From Paraburkholderia acidipaludis NBRC 101816 (GTDB lineage: Bacteria > Pseudomonadota > Gammaproteobacteria > Burkholderiales > Burkholderiaceae), in the NCBI RefSeq assembly GCF_000684975.1, contig NZ_BAXZ01000040.1, positions 1 through 31,722 of the forward strand: 31,722 bases of DNA, written 5' to 3'. Both the position numbers and the translations under genes were made by a program. The notes under the pieces are model-generated. The model made no database searches and was not told the origin of the DNA. It saw nothing but the letters and a program-made list of their open reading frames with translations. Numbering within the stretch: the first letter of the stretch is position 1; each line of letters begins with the position of its first letter. Below are positions 24,582 to 31,722 of this stretch, piece after piece.

Positions 24582-25121
24582 ATGAGCAAGAAAATCGCCA
24601 TCGCAGCCGCCGTTGGCGCGCTGTTTGCGGTTGCCTCGGCAGGCGCGTTCGCCTACGACGGCACCATCACGATCAACGGCCAGGTCACCTCGACGACCTG
24701 CAGCATCAATGCCGGTTCGCCGAACATTTCGGTGCAGTTGCCCACCGTTTCGGCTTCGACGCTGACCACCGCAGGCGCCACGGCCGGCGCCACGCCGTTC
24801 ACGATTGCGCTGACGAATTGCACCCCGGTTCAGGGCGCAGGCACCGCGATCGCGTACTTTGACGACATGGACCACGTCGACATGTCCACCGGCAATCTCG
24901 TCAACACCGCCGCCGGTGGCGCACCCAACGTACAAGTCGCGCTGAGCACGGCCAGCGGCACGCCGATCGCACTGCAAAGCGGCGGCACGCAAGGCCAGAC
25001 GCCGGTTTCGGTTTCTTCCGGCAACGCCACTCTGAACTACACGGCTCAGTACAAGGCAACGGGCAAGGCCGGTTCGGGCCCGGTGTCGACGTACACCACC
25101 TACTCGATCTCCTACCAGTAA
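24582..25121 (+). CDS. Major fimbrial subunit (type 1-like pilin)
   Basis: The pilin has 179 residues from ATG 24582; GAAGGA lies 9 bases upstream, and an in-frame ATG at 24552 would spoil the signal peptide. The signal sequence KKIAIAAAVGALFAVASAGAFA is cleaved before YDGTITINGQV. The mature part has the pilin disulfide pair C40 and C80, the G-strand-like internal NYTAQYKATGKA, and ends in the penultimate-Tyr beta-zipper motif YTTYSISYQ recognised by chaperones. The subunit polymerises by donor-strand exchange into the fimbrial rod. It is first in a four-gene chaperone-usher operon. The N-terminal extension TITINGQVT supplies the donor strand. Confidence 0.94.
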   Translation: MSKKIAIAAAVGALFAVASAGAFAYDGTITINGQVTSTTCSINAGSPNISVQLPTVSASTLTTAGATAGATPFTIALTNCTPVQGAGTAIAYFDDMDHVDMSTGNLVNTAAGGAPNVQVALSTASGTPIALQSGGTQGQTPVSVSSGNATLNYTAQYKATGKAGSGPVSTYTTYSISYQ

Positions 25122-25131
25122 TCGATCGCTA

Positions 25132-25171
25132 GGCCGGTAGTGCGTTGTCCCATGATTTCATACCACCGGCC
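25132..25171 (+). terminator. Hairpin between pilin and chaperone genes (possible attenuator)
   Basis: GGCCGGT (25132-25138) pairs with ACCGGCC (25165-25171), extended to about 10 bp with one mismatch (GT at 25140-25141 with AC at 25162-25163), and is followed by AATATAATTT. It lies 10 bases after the pilin stop. It may terminate part of the transcripts or stabilise the pilin mRNA, giving more pilin than chaperone or usher. Confidence 0.55.
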
Positions 25172-25191
25172 AATATAATTTGGAGTGCAAA

Positions 25192-25944
25192 ATGATTACG
25201 AGAAAGATGACGAAGGCAGTAACGCTCGCATGCGCATTGGCACTGGGAGTTTCGGCGGTACAGGCAAGCGTCGTGGTCGGGGGCACGCGAGTGGTCTATC
25301 CGTCCAACGAGCGAGAAGTTGTGGTCAAGATCTCCAACGATGGCCCGCAGCCCGCGCTCGTGCAAACCTGGCTGGATGACGGAGACGCGAACGCCACGCC
25401 GCAAACCTCAAAAGCGCCTTTTGCCGTTGCGCCGCCGATCTTTCGCCTCGACCCGAAGAAGACGCAGAGCTTGCGTGTCCTCTACACGGGCGGAGCACTC
25501 CCGCAGGACCGCGAGTCGGTGTTCTGGCTGAACGTGCTGGAAGTTCCTCCGCGCGCGGCGCCGTCGCCCGACGCACCGAATTCCATGCAGCTCGCGTTCC
25601 GCACGCGCATCAAGCTGTTCTATCGGCCCGTGGGTTTGCCCGGCAACGCCAACGACGCGGCGTCGCAAGTCAGCTGGAAATTCGTGCGCAAAAACGACGG
25701 TCATTGCGCGCTCGAAGCCGTCAACCCCACTCCGTACTACGTGAACTTCACGACGGTCACCGCGCATGCAGGCGGCGGGGCGTGGACCAACGATCGTGCG
25801 GGCATGGTCGAGCCGCGCGGCACGGCGGATTTCGATCTCGGCAAGGTTTCGCCGTCGTCAGACACCCCCGATTCCGTGAACTACACGTTCATCAACGACT
25901 ACGGCGCAGGCGTCGCCGGCACGACGCAACCGCACGCGAAATAA
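25192..25944 (+). CDS. Periplasmic fimbrial chaperone (PapD/FimC type)
   Basis: The protein has 250 residues from ATG 25192 with GGAG 8 bases upstream. A signal peptide (AVTLACALALGVSAVQA) precedes the first Ig-like domain: GTRVVYPSNEREVVVKISN with the conserved Arg33, and MQLAFRTRIKLFYRP with the conserved Lys141. These two residues anchor the subunit C-terminus in the family. The second domain ends FINDYGAGVAG. It folds pilins by donor-strand complementation and delivers them to the usher. It lies between the pilin (70 bases) and the usher (45 bases). The G1 donor strand (residues 97-120) has a normal F1-G1 loop length. Confidence 0.95.
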   Translation: MITRKMTKAVTLACALALGVSAVQASVVVGGTRVVYPSNEREVVVKISNDGPQPALVQTWLDDGDANATPQTSKAPFAVAPPIFRLDPKKTQSLRVLYTGGALPQDRESVFWLNVLEVPPRAAPSPDAPNSMQLAFRTRIKLFYRPVGLPGNANDAASQVSWKFVRKNDGHCALEAVNPTPYYVNFTTVTAHAGGGAWTNDRAGMVEPRGTADFDLGKVSPSSDTPDSVNYTFINDYGAGVAGTTQPHAK

Positions 25945-25989
25945 CGCCAGAACTGCACCAGGTCATCGCACTTTTCGGAAATACCCGCC

Positions 25990-28629
25990 ATGCGTACCCC
26001 AACGAACACTTCACAACGCGCCAGCCGCCCCGCCTTGCGGCGCGTGTATCTCGTTGTGCTTGCCACGATGGCTGTGTGGGGTTCGGGGCTCGCGCACGCT
26101 CAAGCAGACGGCGCGCAAGTGCAGTTCGAAAGCCAGTTTCTCAGGGGCGCGGCTCAAGAGCAGGTGGACGTTTCGCGCTTCGAGCGCGGCAATCTCGTCT
26201 CTCCGGGCAGCTACGACGTCGAACTTTACCTGAACGGGAACAGTATCGGGCGTACCCGCGTGCGATTCGCCGCCCAGGAAGGCAGTGGCAGCGCCACGAT
26301 GTGTCTCGACAAGCAGCTCGTCGAACGCATGGCCGTCAACACCGCCGTATTTGGCGAATCGCAGCGCGCCCAACTCGCGAAGCTGGACAGCAACGCATGC
26401 GTCCTGCTCGCCGATCTCGTGGAAGGCGCGACCTACACGTATGACCCGCTTCAGTTCAGGCTCGATCTGAGCGTTCCCCAAGCGGCGCTGCTTCGCAATC
26501 CTCAGGGCTGGGTCAACCCGGAACTGTGGCAGACAGGCGTCACCTCCGCTACGCTTGGCTACAACGTCAATAGCTACCGTTTTTCGAGCGGCGGCGCGAC
26601 GAGTTCGCAAACGTACGTCGGGCTCAACGGCGGCGTCAATGTCGGCAACTGGCACCTGCGCCATGATGGGTCGCTCAGTTTCGGTTCGAATGGCACGCGC
26701 GAATATCAGAACGTCGCCACCTACGTGCAGCACGATCTGCCTTCGATACGCGGGCAGCTCACGGTGGGCGATGCTTTCACCGACGGCACCGTGTTCGACA
26801 GCATCGGAATTCGCGGCGTCGAACTCGCAAGCGACGACCGCATGCTGCCCGACTCGATGCGCGGCTACGCGCCGGTCATTCGCGGCGTCGCCAACTCGAA
26901 CGCGCGCGTAACGGTCACGCAGAACGGCAACAAGCTGTATGAAACGACCGTCGCGCCCGGCGCGTTCGAAATCGACGATCTCTATGCGACCGGGTACCGC
27001 GGCGATCTGCTCGTCACCGTCACGGAAGCCGACGGCAGCGAACACAGTTTCACGGTGCCTTATGCAGCGGTCACGCAATTGCTGCGCGCTGGTGCGACAC
27101 GCTATGAATTCACGGCGGGCCAACTGCGCGACGCACAGATCGGCAGTCACCCGTCGCTCTTTCAAGCGACGGTGCAGCACGGCTTCAACAATCTGATCAC
27201 GGGCTACGCGGGCACCGTTGGCGCACAAGGCTATCTGGCCGCGCTGATGGGCACGGGCCTCAACACGCCTGTTGGCGCGTTTTCGCTCGACCTTACACAT
27301 GCGCGCACGAACCTCCCTGGGGCGAGCGTGTCGAGCGGGCAAAGCCTGCGTCTTGGCTACAGCAAGAATGTGGAGAGCACCGGCACCAATCTGACGGTCG
27401 GCGCCTATCGCTATTCGTCCGACGGCTACCTGTCGCTGCGCGACGCGATGATGATGCGCGACTACGCGATGAACGGACAGAGCACCGATCAGGTCCTGCG
27501 TCAGCGCGGGCAGCTTCAGATCACGATGAGCCAAAGTCTCGGCGAACACTGGGGCTCGGCTTATCTGAGCGGCTCGGCGCTGCACTACTGGAACCAGAGC
27601 GGCACCACCATGCAGTTCCAGGCGGGTTATAGCAACACCGCGCGCATTGCGAGCACGAACATCGCCTTCAACCTTTCGCTTTCGCGTCAGCGCGATAACG
27701 TCGACGGCTCGCTCAACAACCAGGTCTTTGCTTCCGTGTCGATCCCGCTTGGCAAAACACCGCATGCGCCGCAGCTGTCGACGAACGTTGCAAGCGGCGA
27801 TAACGCTTCCGTGCAGACGATGCTGACAGGTACAGCCGGTGCGGACAATCAGTTGAGCTACGGAGTGAACGCGAGCCAGACCGCCGGTTCGCCCCTTGCA
27901 AGCGGAAGTGTGCAATACCGCAGTCCGTACGCGCTGCTCGGCATGAGCGCCAGCGGCGGCCCGCAAACCTCGCAGGTCTCGGCGAACGCTTCTGGCGCGG
28001 TGGTCGCGCATCCGGGCGGCGTCACGCTGGCCAACAGCATGGGCGATACCATTGCCGTAGTCGAAGCGAAGGGCGCCGAGGGCGCGCGGGTCGAAAACGC
28101 CCCCGGTGTGCGCGTTGACGCGCAGGGTTACGCCGTCGTTCCTTACGTCACGCCATACCAGTTGAATACGATCAGCCTGAACCCCACGGGCCTGCCGACC
28201 GAAGTGCAGCTCAAGTCCACGAGCGAGCAAGTCGCTCCGCGCGCCAACTCCGTGGTGATGGTGCACTTCGATACGGTGACGGGCCGCTCGGCCATGATCA
28301 CGGCGAAGCAGCCCAACGGCGCAGCCGTGCCGTTCGGCGCAGACGTTTTCGACGCAAGCGGCGCCAACGTGGGCGCCGTGGGACAGGACGGGCTCGCATT
28401 CGTAAGCGGCGTGACAGACGAAGGCGCGCTCACGATGAAATGGGGCGACGGCGCGGACGAAAGCTGCCCGGTCCACTACCGGTTACCGCCCAAAGGTAGC
28501 GATCAGGGCGGCTACGCACGCACGGAGGCGGTTTGCGATATGCGCAGCGAGGGCACCGTACCCACCGCCGGTACCACGAACACCAGCATAGCCACGCTCG
28601 GTAATCAAGTTGAGGAATCCCGGCAATGA
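25990..28629 (+). CDS. Outer-membrane fimbrial usher (FimD/PapC type)
   Basis: This 879-residue usher has a signal peptide ending near GLAHAQA, then the N-terminal chaperone-binding domain (VQFESQFLRG, DVSRFERGNLVSPGSYDVELYLNG). The 24-strand beta barrel carries a plug domain (around MRGYAPVIRGVANSNARVTVTQNG, then EIDDLYATGYRGDLLVTVTEADGS). C-terminal domains include FGADVFDASGANVGAVGQDG and a Cys pair ESCPVHYRLPP...AVCDM. Length is as usual for the family (800-880). It secretes and orders subunits. The gene overlaps the adhesin by 4 bases, so the two are translated together. The barrel and plug are intact. Confidence 0.97.
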   Translation: MRTPTNTSQRASRPALRRVYLVVLATMAVWGSGLAHAQADGAQVQFESQFLRGAAQEQVDVSRFERGNLVSPGSYDVELYLNGNSIGRTRVRFAAQEGSGSATMCLDKQLVERMAVNTAVFGESQRAQLAKLDSNACVLLADLVEGATYTYDPLQFRLDLSVPQAALLRNPQGWVNPELWQTGVTSATLGYNVNSYRFSSGGATSSQTYVGLNGGVNVGNWHLRHDGSLSFGSNGTREYQNVATYVQHDLPSIRGQLTVGDAFTDGTVFDSIGIRGVELASDDRMLPDSMRGYAPVIRGVANSNARVTVTQNGNKLYETTVAPGAFEIDDLYATGYRGDLLVTVTEADGSEHSFTVPYAAVTQLLRAGATRYEFTAGQLRDAQIGSHPSLFQATVQHGFNNLITGYAGTVGAQGYLAALMGTGLNTPVGAFSLDLTHARTNLPGASVSSGQSLRLGYSKNVESTGTNLTVGAYRYSSDGYLSLRDAMMMRDYAMNGQSTDQVLRQRGQLQITMSQSLGEHWGSAYLSGSALHYWNQSGTTMQFQAGYSNTARIASTNIAFNLSLSRQRDNVDGSLNNQVFASVSIPLGKTPHAPQLSTNVASGDNASVQTMLTGTAGADNQLSYGVNASQTAGSPLASGSVQYRSPYALLGMSASGGPQTSQVSANASGAVVAHPGGVTLANSMGDTIAVVEAKGAEGARVENAPGVRVDAQGYAVVPYVTPYQLNTISLNPTGLPTEVQLKSTSEQVAPRANSVVMVHFDTVTGRSAMITAKQPNGAAVPFGADVFDASGANVGAVGQDGLAFVSGVTDEGALTMKWGDGADESCPVHYRLPPKGSDQGGYARTEAVCDMRSEGTVPTAGTTNTSIATLGNQVEESRQ

Positions 28630-29675
28630 ATACTTTTACACCGACCCGCCGCTCCGCCATGAAAGTACGCTCGCAACGCGCACGCTTCCCTCTGCTCCGA
28701 TTGACCCGGAAGGCCGCATCCGGCCTCGCGACGCTTTTCGTCAGCCTGGCAGCATTGTTCGCATGCGGGCAGGCCTCGGCGGGCACGCTGACGTTTCCCA
28801 ATTATGGCGCCGGCGCGCTTGTCATGTCGTTTGCGTCCTCTATGTCCGCGCCGCGTGATGCGGTGCCAAACACGCTGTTCGCCAACATGGCATCGAACAA
28901 CGCGGGCATCGCCACTAGCGGTGTCACGTGCACGGCTACCAGGACCACGACCGTGAATGGAACGCTCGTGCCTGGCACTACCAATGTCTACCAGACCAAT
29001 CTCGCCGGTGTTGGCGTGCAATTCCGGCAAACGTCCGGCTGGAACGGCAGCTGGGAAGTCGTGCCCACCAGTTATTCGTTCACGCCTCCAACGAGTGGCG
29101 GGTCTGCGAATTATGTGCGCGCCGATCTCGTCGTCACGGGCCCGGTTCAGCCTGGCGTGCTGACGTCGCTTCCTTCCATGACCGAAACCTTTACCGGCGA
29201 TTGCTTCCCGACCGTCTCGGCAACGTTCACCATCAGTCCCGGCACGACCGTCACGGCGACCGCATGCAGCGTCACCTCCAACCCGAACGTCACCTTGCCG
29301 CCGGTCACGGTGAACAACCTCCTGCCGGTCGGCACGTCTGCCGGCACCGCGAATTTCAGCATCGGGCTTTCGTGCCAGGCTGGCGCGAACGTGTATGTGA
29401 CGCTCTCGGACGCGACCAACCCGGCGAACCGGACGAGCACGCTCACCGCCGCGCCCGGTACGACCGCGCACGGCGTGGCCGTGCAGATCCTGAACAACGG
29501 CACACCGGTCGGTTACGGCGCCGATTCGGCTGTGGCAGGCAATCCCAATCAGTGGTACGTCGGGGCTTCAGCCAGCACCACGAACATTCCGCTTACTGCA
29601 CGCTACATTTCCACTGGCCCCGTATCGGGCGGCAACGTGAGTGCGCTGTCGACCTTCACGATGAGCTATCAGTAA
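28626..29675 (+). CDS. Fimbrial tip adhesin (FimH-like two-domain protein)
   Basis: The protein has 349 residues. A second ATG (28659) may be the true start of a shorter signal region; a long signal (GLATLFVSLAALFACGQASA) is cleaved before GTLTFPNYG. The N-terminal half (about residues 52-195, ending near FTGDCFPT) has no recognisable motif, as expected for receptor-binding domains. The C-terminal half (about 210-349) is a pilin domain with TACSVTSNPNVTLPPVTVNNL, a second Cys in SIGLSCQAG and the terminal STFTMSYQ beta-zipper. This two-domain build and the last place in the operon mark it as the tip adhesin. The ligand is unknown. Confidence 0.9.
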   Translation: MNTFTPTRRSAMKVRSQRARFPLLRLTRKAASGLATLFVSLAALFACGQASAGTLTFPNYGAGALVMSFASSMSAPRDAVPNTLFANMASNNAGIATSGVTCTATRTTTVNGTLVPGTTNVYQTNLAGVGVQFRQTSGWNGSWEVVPTSYSFTPPTSGGSANYVRADLVVTGPVQPGVLTSLPSMTETFTGDCFPTVSATFTISPGTTVTATACSVTSNPNVTLPPVTVNNLLPVGTSAGTANFSIGLSCQAGANVYVTLSDATNPANRTSTLTAAPGTTAHGVAVQILNNGTPVGYGADSAVAGNPNQWYVGASASTTNIPLTARYISTGPVSGGNVSALSTFTMSYQ

Positions 29676-29714
29676 GATCGGCAAGTCGAGGAAGGTCCAG
29701 GCAGCGTGGTCTTG

Positions 29715-29753
29715 TGGCAGGTGCCGCCGCAACACCGTGTTGCCGCTCTGCCA
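29715..29753 (+). terminator. Compound hairpin after the fimbrial operon
   Basis: GCAACAC (29729-29735), C, GTGTTGC (29737-29743) is an exact inverted repeat nested inside TGGCAG (29715-29720)/CTGCCA (29748-29753). It begins 40 bases after the adhesin stop and is followed by TAACCC, not a T-run. A terminator or mRNA 3' stabiliser is the best guess. Confidence 0.4.
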
Positions 29754-29931
29754 TAACCCGGCAGCATGGCGCGCATCGCAAGTTGGTATTTTTCGCGCTC
29801 AGCCTTCCTGATTACTCTTTGTACATCGGCTCCGCACTTCAACGCTCTACACGATCTGCGAAATGTGAAATGCGAGCCGACGGAAACACCTCTTTCGCCG
29901 TTTCCGCCCATTGACCAACAAGGAGTCCATC

Positions 29932-30261
29932 ATGAAGACGCTTGCGAAGCTGACGATTGCCCTCTGTGCCCTCTCCACCCCGCTGCTGACGTTCGCTCAA
30001 AGCACCCAGCCCGTGACGCGCGCGGAAGTGCGCGCGGAACTCGTTCGCATGGAGAAGGCCGGCTACAACCCGAATACCAATGGCGACAACTACCCGCAGG
30101 ACGTGCAGGCCGTAGAGGCCAAAATCGCCGCGCAGGATGCGCAAAGCGCGGTGGGCGGCGTCACGATGTCGGGCACGTCGGCGGCTGGCGCACCGGCGGC
30201 CCACGCGCGGGCGGCCTGCGTCGGCCCGGTGAGCTTCTGCAACGTCTTCGCCGGCAACTGA
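29932..30261 (+). CDS. Small secreted DUF4148 protein
   Basis: The protein has 109 residues from ATG 29932, preceded by AAGGAG (29920-29925); the earlier in-frame ATG at 29911 has no better site. A signal peptide (LAKLTIALCALSTPLLTFA) precedes mature QSTQPVTRAEVRAELVRMEKAGYNPN, the DUF4148 signature widespread in Burkholderiaceae. The remaining 50 residues are low-complexity Ala/Gly/Ser and end with two cysteines (ACVGPVSFCNVFAGN). Its function is unknown and it is probably periplasmic. Its stop overlaps the cobA start (TGATG), so the two are translationally coupled despite having no obvious functional link. Confidence 0.9.
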   Translation: MKTLAKLTIALCALSTPLLTFAQSTQPVTRAEVRAELVRMEKAGYNPNTNGDNYPQDVQAVEAKIAAQDAQSAVGGVTMSGTSAAGAPAAHARAACVGPVSFCNVFAGN

Positions 30262-30983
30262 TGGGCAAGGTCTATCTGATCGGCGCGGGGCCAGGGGCCG
30301 CCGACCTCATCACGGTGCGGGGCGCACGCCTCCTGGCCATGGCCGACGTCGTGCTGCACGACGCGCTGGTCGAACCGGCCATGCTCGATCATGCAGGTCT
30401 GCAAACGAAGCGGATGGCTGTCGGCAAACGGTGCGGCCAGCATTCGACCGCCCAGGCCGACATCGACCGGTTGATCGTCGACGCGGCGCGCAAGTACGAC
30501 GTGGTCGTGCGTCTCAAGGGCGGGGATCCGATGCTGTTCGGCCGCGCCGACGAAGAGATGCGCGCGCTCGAAGCGGCAGGTATCGAATACGAAGTTGTGC
30601 CAGGCATCACGGCGGCGCTTGCAGGCGCTGCCGCGTTGCGTCGTCCGCTGACGCTGCGTGGCGTAGCGCGCAGCGTGGTGCTTGCCACCTGCAGCCGCGC
30701 GGCGGATTCCGCCGAATTCCCCCAGTCTGTCAAAGCCGATTCGCTGGTGTTCTACATGGGCCGCAACAGCGCGGCCGATATCGCCCGCCAATTGATAGCC
30801 GAAGGTCGCAGCGGCGATACGCCGGTGGCCGTCGTCGAGGCTTGCAGCACGCCGCGCGAGCGCATGCTGACGATTACGCTTGCCGGTCTCGCGGAAGGCG
30901 CGGCAAGCGCGTGGTTCGATCCGACGCAGCCTTCGGTGCTGATGATCGGCAGGGCGTTTGCCCCGCGTAGCGGCAAGGTCTAG
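30261..30983 (+). CDS. cobA: Uroporphyrinogen-III C-methyltransferase (SUMT)
   Basis: This 240-residue single-domain SUMT has all tetrapyrrole methylase motifs: VYLIGAGPGAADLITVRGARLL (N-terminal P-loop-like), GKRCGQHSTAQADI, VVRLKGGDPMLFGRADEEM and VPGITAALAGAA. It uses S-adenosylmethionine twice to convert uroporphyrinogen III to precorrin-2, the common precursor of siroheme and cobalamin. It lacks the CysG-type dehydrogenase/chelatase half. Convergent with DUF934 and a sulfite reductase gene, it most likely serves siroheme for sulfite reduction. Its start overlaps the DUF4148 stop by one base. Confidence 0.95.
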   Translation: MGKVYLIGAGPGAADLITVRGARLLAMADVVLHDALVEPAMLDHAGLQTKRMAVGKRCGQHSTAQADIDRLIVDAARKYDVVVRLKGGDPMLFGRADEEMRALEAAGIEYEVVPGITAALAGAAALRRPLTLRGVARSVVLATCSRAADSAEFPQSVKADSLVFYMGRNSAADIARQLIAEGRSGDTPVAVVEACSTPRERMLTITLAGLAEGAASAWFDPTQPSVLMIGRAFAPRSGKV

Positions 30984-30984
30984 C

Positions 30985-31007
30985 AGCGCGCCTTTCCTGC
31001 GCGCGCT
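30985..31007. terminator. Hairpin between convergent cobA and DUF934 genes
   Basis: AGCGCGC (30985-30991), a 9-base loop and GCGCGCT (31001-31007) form a 7-bp stem in the 43-base gap between two convergent stop codons. There is a short pyrimidine run (CCCGTTTCCCTCT) after it on the plus strand, but no clean T-tract. Confidence 0.4.
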
Positions 31008-31026
31008 CCCGTTTCCCTCTCACCGA

Positions 31027-31548
31027 CTATCTTGCATGCCGTCTGCGGAACAGCGGCGAAGGCTCGTCGAACGCGCCCTGATACTGCACCGTGAACTCCG
31101 TGAACGCCTTCAGCGCGTCGTGCAGATCCTTGTCGGCGCGCAGCGCGTACGCGTCGAAGCCGCAGCGCTCGTAGAAGCGCAACTGGTCGCGCAGCACGTC
31201 GCCGATCGCGCGCAGTTCGCCCTGGTAGCCGTAGCGCTCGCGCAGCAGACGCGCCGTCGAATAACCGCGGCCGTCGCGAAACACCGGGAAGTCCACCGCG
31301 ATCAGCGCTACCTTACCGAAATCGCCCACGATATCGGCCGGTTCGCTCTCCGGCGCAAGCCATACACCGAGTTCTTCCCGGCTGCGCGAGGCCACCAGCG
31401 CGTCGCGCTGCGCCTGCCACAGCGCGAGCGGCACGATGACCTGGCCCGCGGGCAGTGCCCCGACTTCGGGCAGCGTGCCGTCTTCGGCCGCGCGCACGAC
31501 CTGCCAGCCGTCTTCAACGATCTCGCGATTCCTGATGATCAAAGCCAT
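31027..31548 (-). CDS. DUF934 protein, sulfite-reduction associated
   Basis: The protein has 173 residues from ATG 31548; GGGAG sits 8 bases upstream, so the GTG at 31557 (which overlaps it) is less likely. Segments RDGRGYSTARLLRERYGYQGELRAIGDVLRDQLRFYERCGFDAY and ALKAFTEFTVQYQGA are DUF934 signatures. The family is almost always beside siroheme nitrite/sulfite reductase genes and cysH in proteobacteria; its role is unproven and it may be an assembly or assimilation factor. It lies 33 bases after the reductase stop in the same direction. Unusually, cysH does not follow. Confidence 0.92.
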   Translation of the reverse strand: MALIIRNREIVEDGWQVVRAAEDGTLPEVGALPAGQVIVPLALWQAQRDALVASRSREELGVWLAPESEPADIVGDFGKVALIAVDFPVFRDGRGYSTARLLRERYGYQGELRAIGDVLRDQLRFYERCGFDAYALRADKDLHDALKAFTEFTVQYQGAFDEPSPLFRRRHAR

Positions 31549-31581
31549 TTGCTTCACTCCCGTCTCTCGTTGCGTGCAGGT

Positions 31582-31722
31582 TCAGGCGTGCGCCGGCTGG
31601 CGCGAGGCGTACACGCGCTCCTTGAACGGCGCGATGCCGATGCGGTCGTAGGTGTCGATGAAGCGCTCGCCTTCAAGGCGATGTGCGACGAACGTATCGA
31701 TCACCTTCTGCACGACGTCGGG
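31582..31722 (-). CDS. cysI: Nitrite/sulfite reductase hemoprotein, C-terminal fragment (5' end outside window)
   Basis: The last 46 residues and stop of a protein running into the window from the right. The frame reads PDVVQKVIDTFVAHRLEGER, then FIDTYDRIGIAPFKERVYAS. The ending RIGIAPFKE(R/H)VY is typical of siroheme nitrite/sulfite reductases of betaproteobacteria, which reduce sulfite to sulfide. The siroheme/[4Fe-4S] cysteines are outside the window. Adjacency to DUF934 and nearby cobA supports the assignment. Confidence 0.85.
   Translation of the reverse strand, partial: PDVVQKVIDTFVAHRLEGERFIDTYDRIGIAPFKERVYASRQPAHA

Noticed and set aside
25174..25179. Perfect TATAAT just before the chaperone gene
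   Set aside because: No -35 at a proper distance, and transcription would begin about 6 bases before the start codon, inside the ribosome site region.
26011..28476. 821-codon open frame on the minus strand opposite the usher
   Set aside because: It is a shadow of the high-GC usher gene. The translation is Arg/Ala/His-rich with no domain, and the usher on the plus strand is intact.
1..31722. Mobile elements, CRISPR arrays, tRNA or rRNA genes
   Set aside because: No transposase or integrase frames, no regular spacer-repeat arrays and no tRNA-like cloverleaf were seen.

Overview
The window reads as chromosome from a high-GC betaproteobacterium of the Burkholderiaceae (Burkholderia/Paraburkholderia/Caballeronia type; genus not resolved). 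The reasons are the Burkholderia-like SdhB C-terminus, the DUF4148 and DUF934 proteins, the cysI-DUF934 pair, the Zwf/polyphosphate-glucokinase pair and the uniformly GC-rich third codon positions. No rRNA, tRNA, CRISPR array, transposase or phage gene is visible. It looks like accessory metabolic chromosome with a core-gene fragment at each end.

Layout. (1) 1-435: 3' end of sdhB. (2) 467-5242, minus strand: a four-gene acyl-CoA operon (SDR, saccharopine-dehydrogenase-like oxidoreductase, acyl-CoA ligase, SCP-x-type thiolase), divergent from a TetR regulator (5557-6204). The two units share a 50-bp interrupted palindrome that contains both predicted -35 boxes. (3) 6233-12663, minus strand: a DoxX membrane protein, then a respiratory operon. 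Read in transcription order, the operon is a diheme cytochrome c, a triheme cytochrome c, a small one-helix protein, subunits II and I of a B-family (ba3-like) heme-copper oxidase, another diheme cytochrome c, and a two-helix K+ channel. (4) 12952-16591: MFS transporter and nucleoside hydrolase (overlapping), divergent from a LacI-type regulator, with two LacI-like operators between them. (5) 16649-17869: COG0523 GTPase (CobW/ZigA type) behind a Zur-like palindrome. (6) 18221-20733: zwf and ppgK, a short route from glucose to 6-phosphogluconolactone. (7) 20760-23981: DUF1634 and TauE/SafE membrane proteins, divergent from GntR/UTRA and LysR regulators. (8) 24582-29675: a minimal chaperone-usher fimbrial operon (pilin, chaperone, usher, two-domain tip adhesin). 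(9) 29932-31722: a DUF4148 secreted protein coupled to a siroheme-type uroporphyrinogen-III methyltransferase, convergent with DUF934 and the 3' end of a nitrite/sulfite reductase.

How the parts work together. The oxidase block encodes up to seven c-type hemes feeding an alternative terminal oxidase, with a K+ channel in the same transcript; that pairing is the most unusual feature. CobA makes the siroheme precursor needed by the sulfite reductase at the right end. Both end fragments lack their usual downstream partners (sdhE-gltA after sdhB, cysH after DUF934), which suggests duplicated copies or rearranged core operons flanking this region. All functional statements come from reading motifs by eye; no database search was possible.
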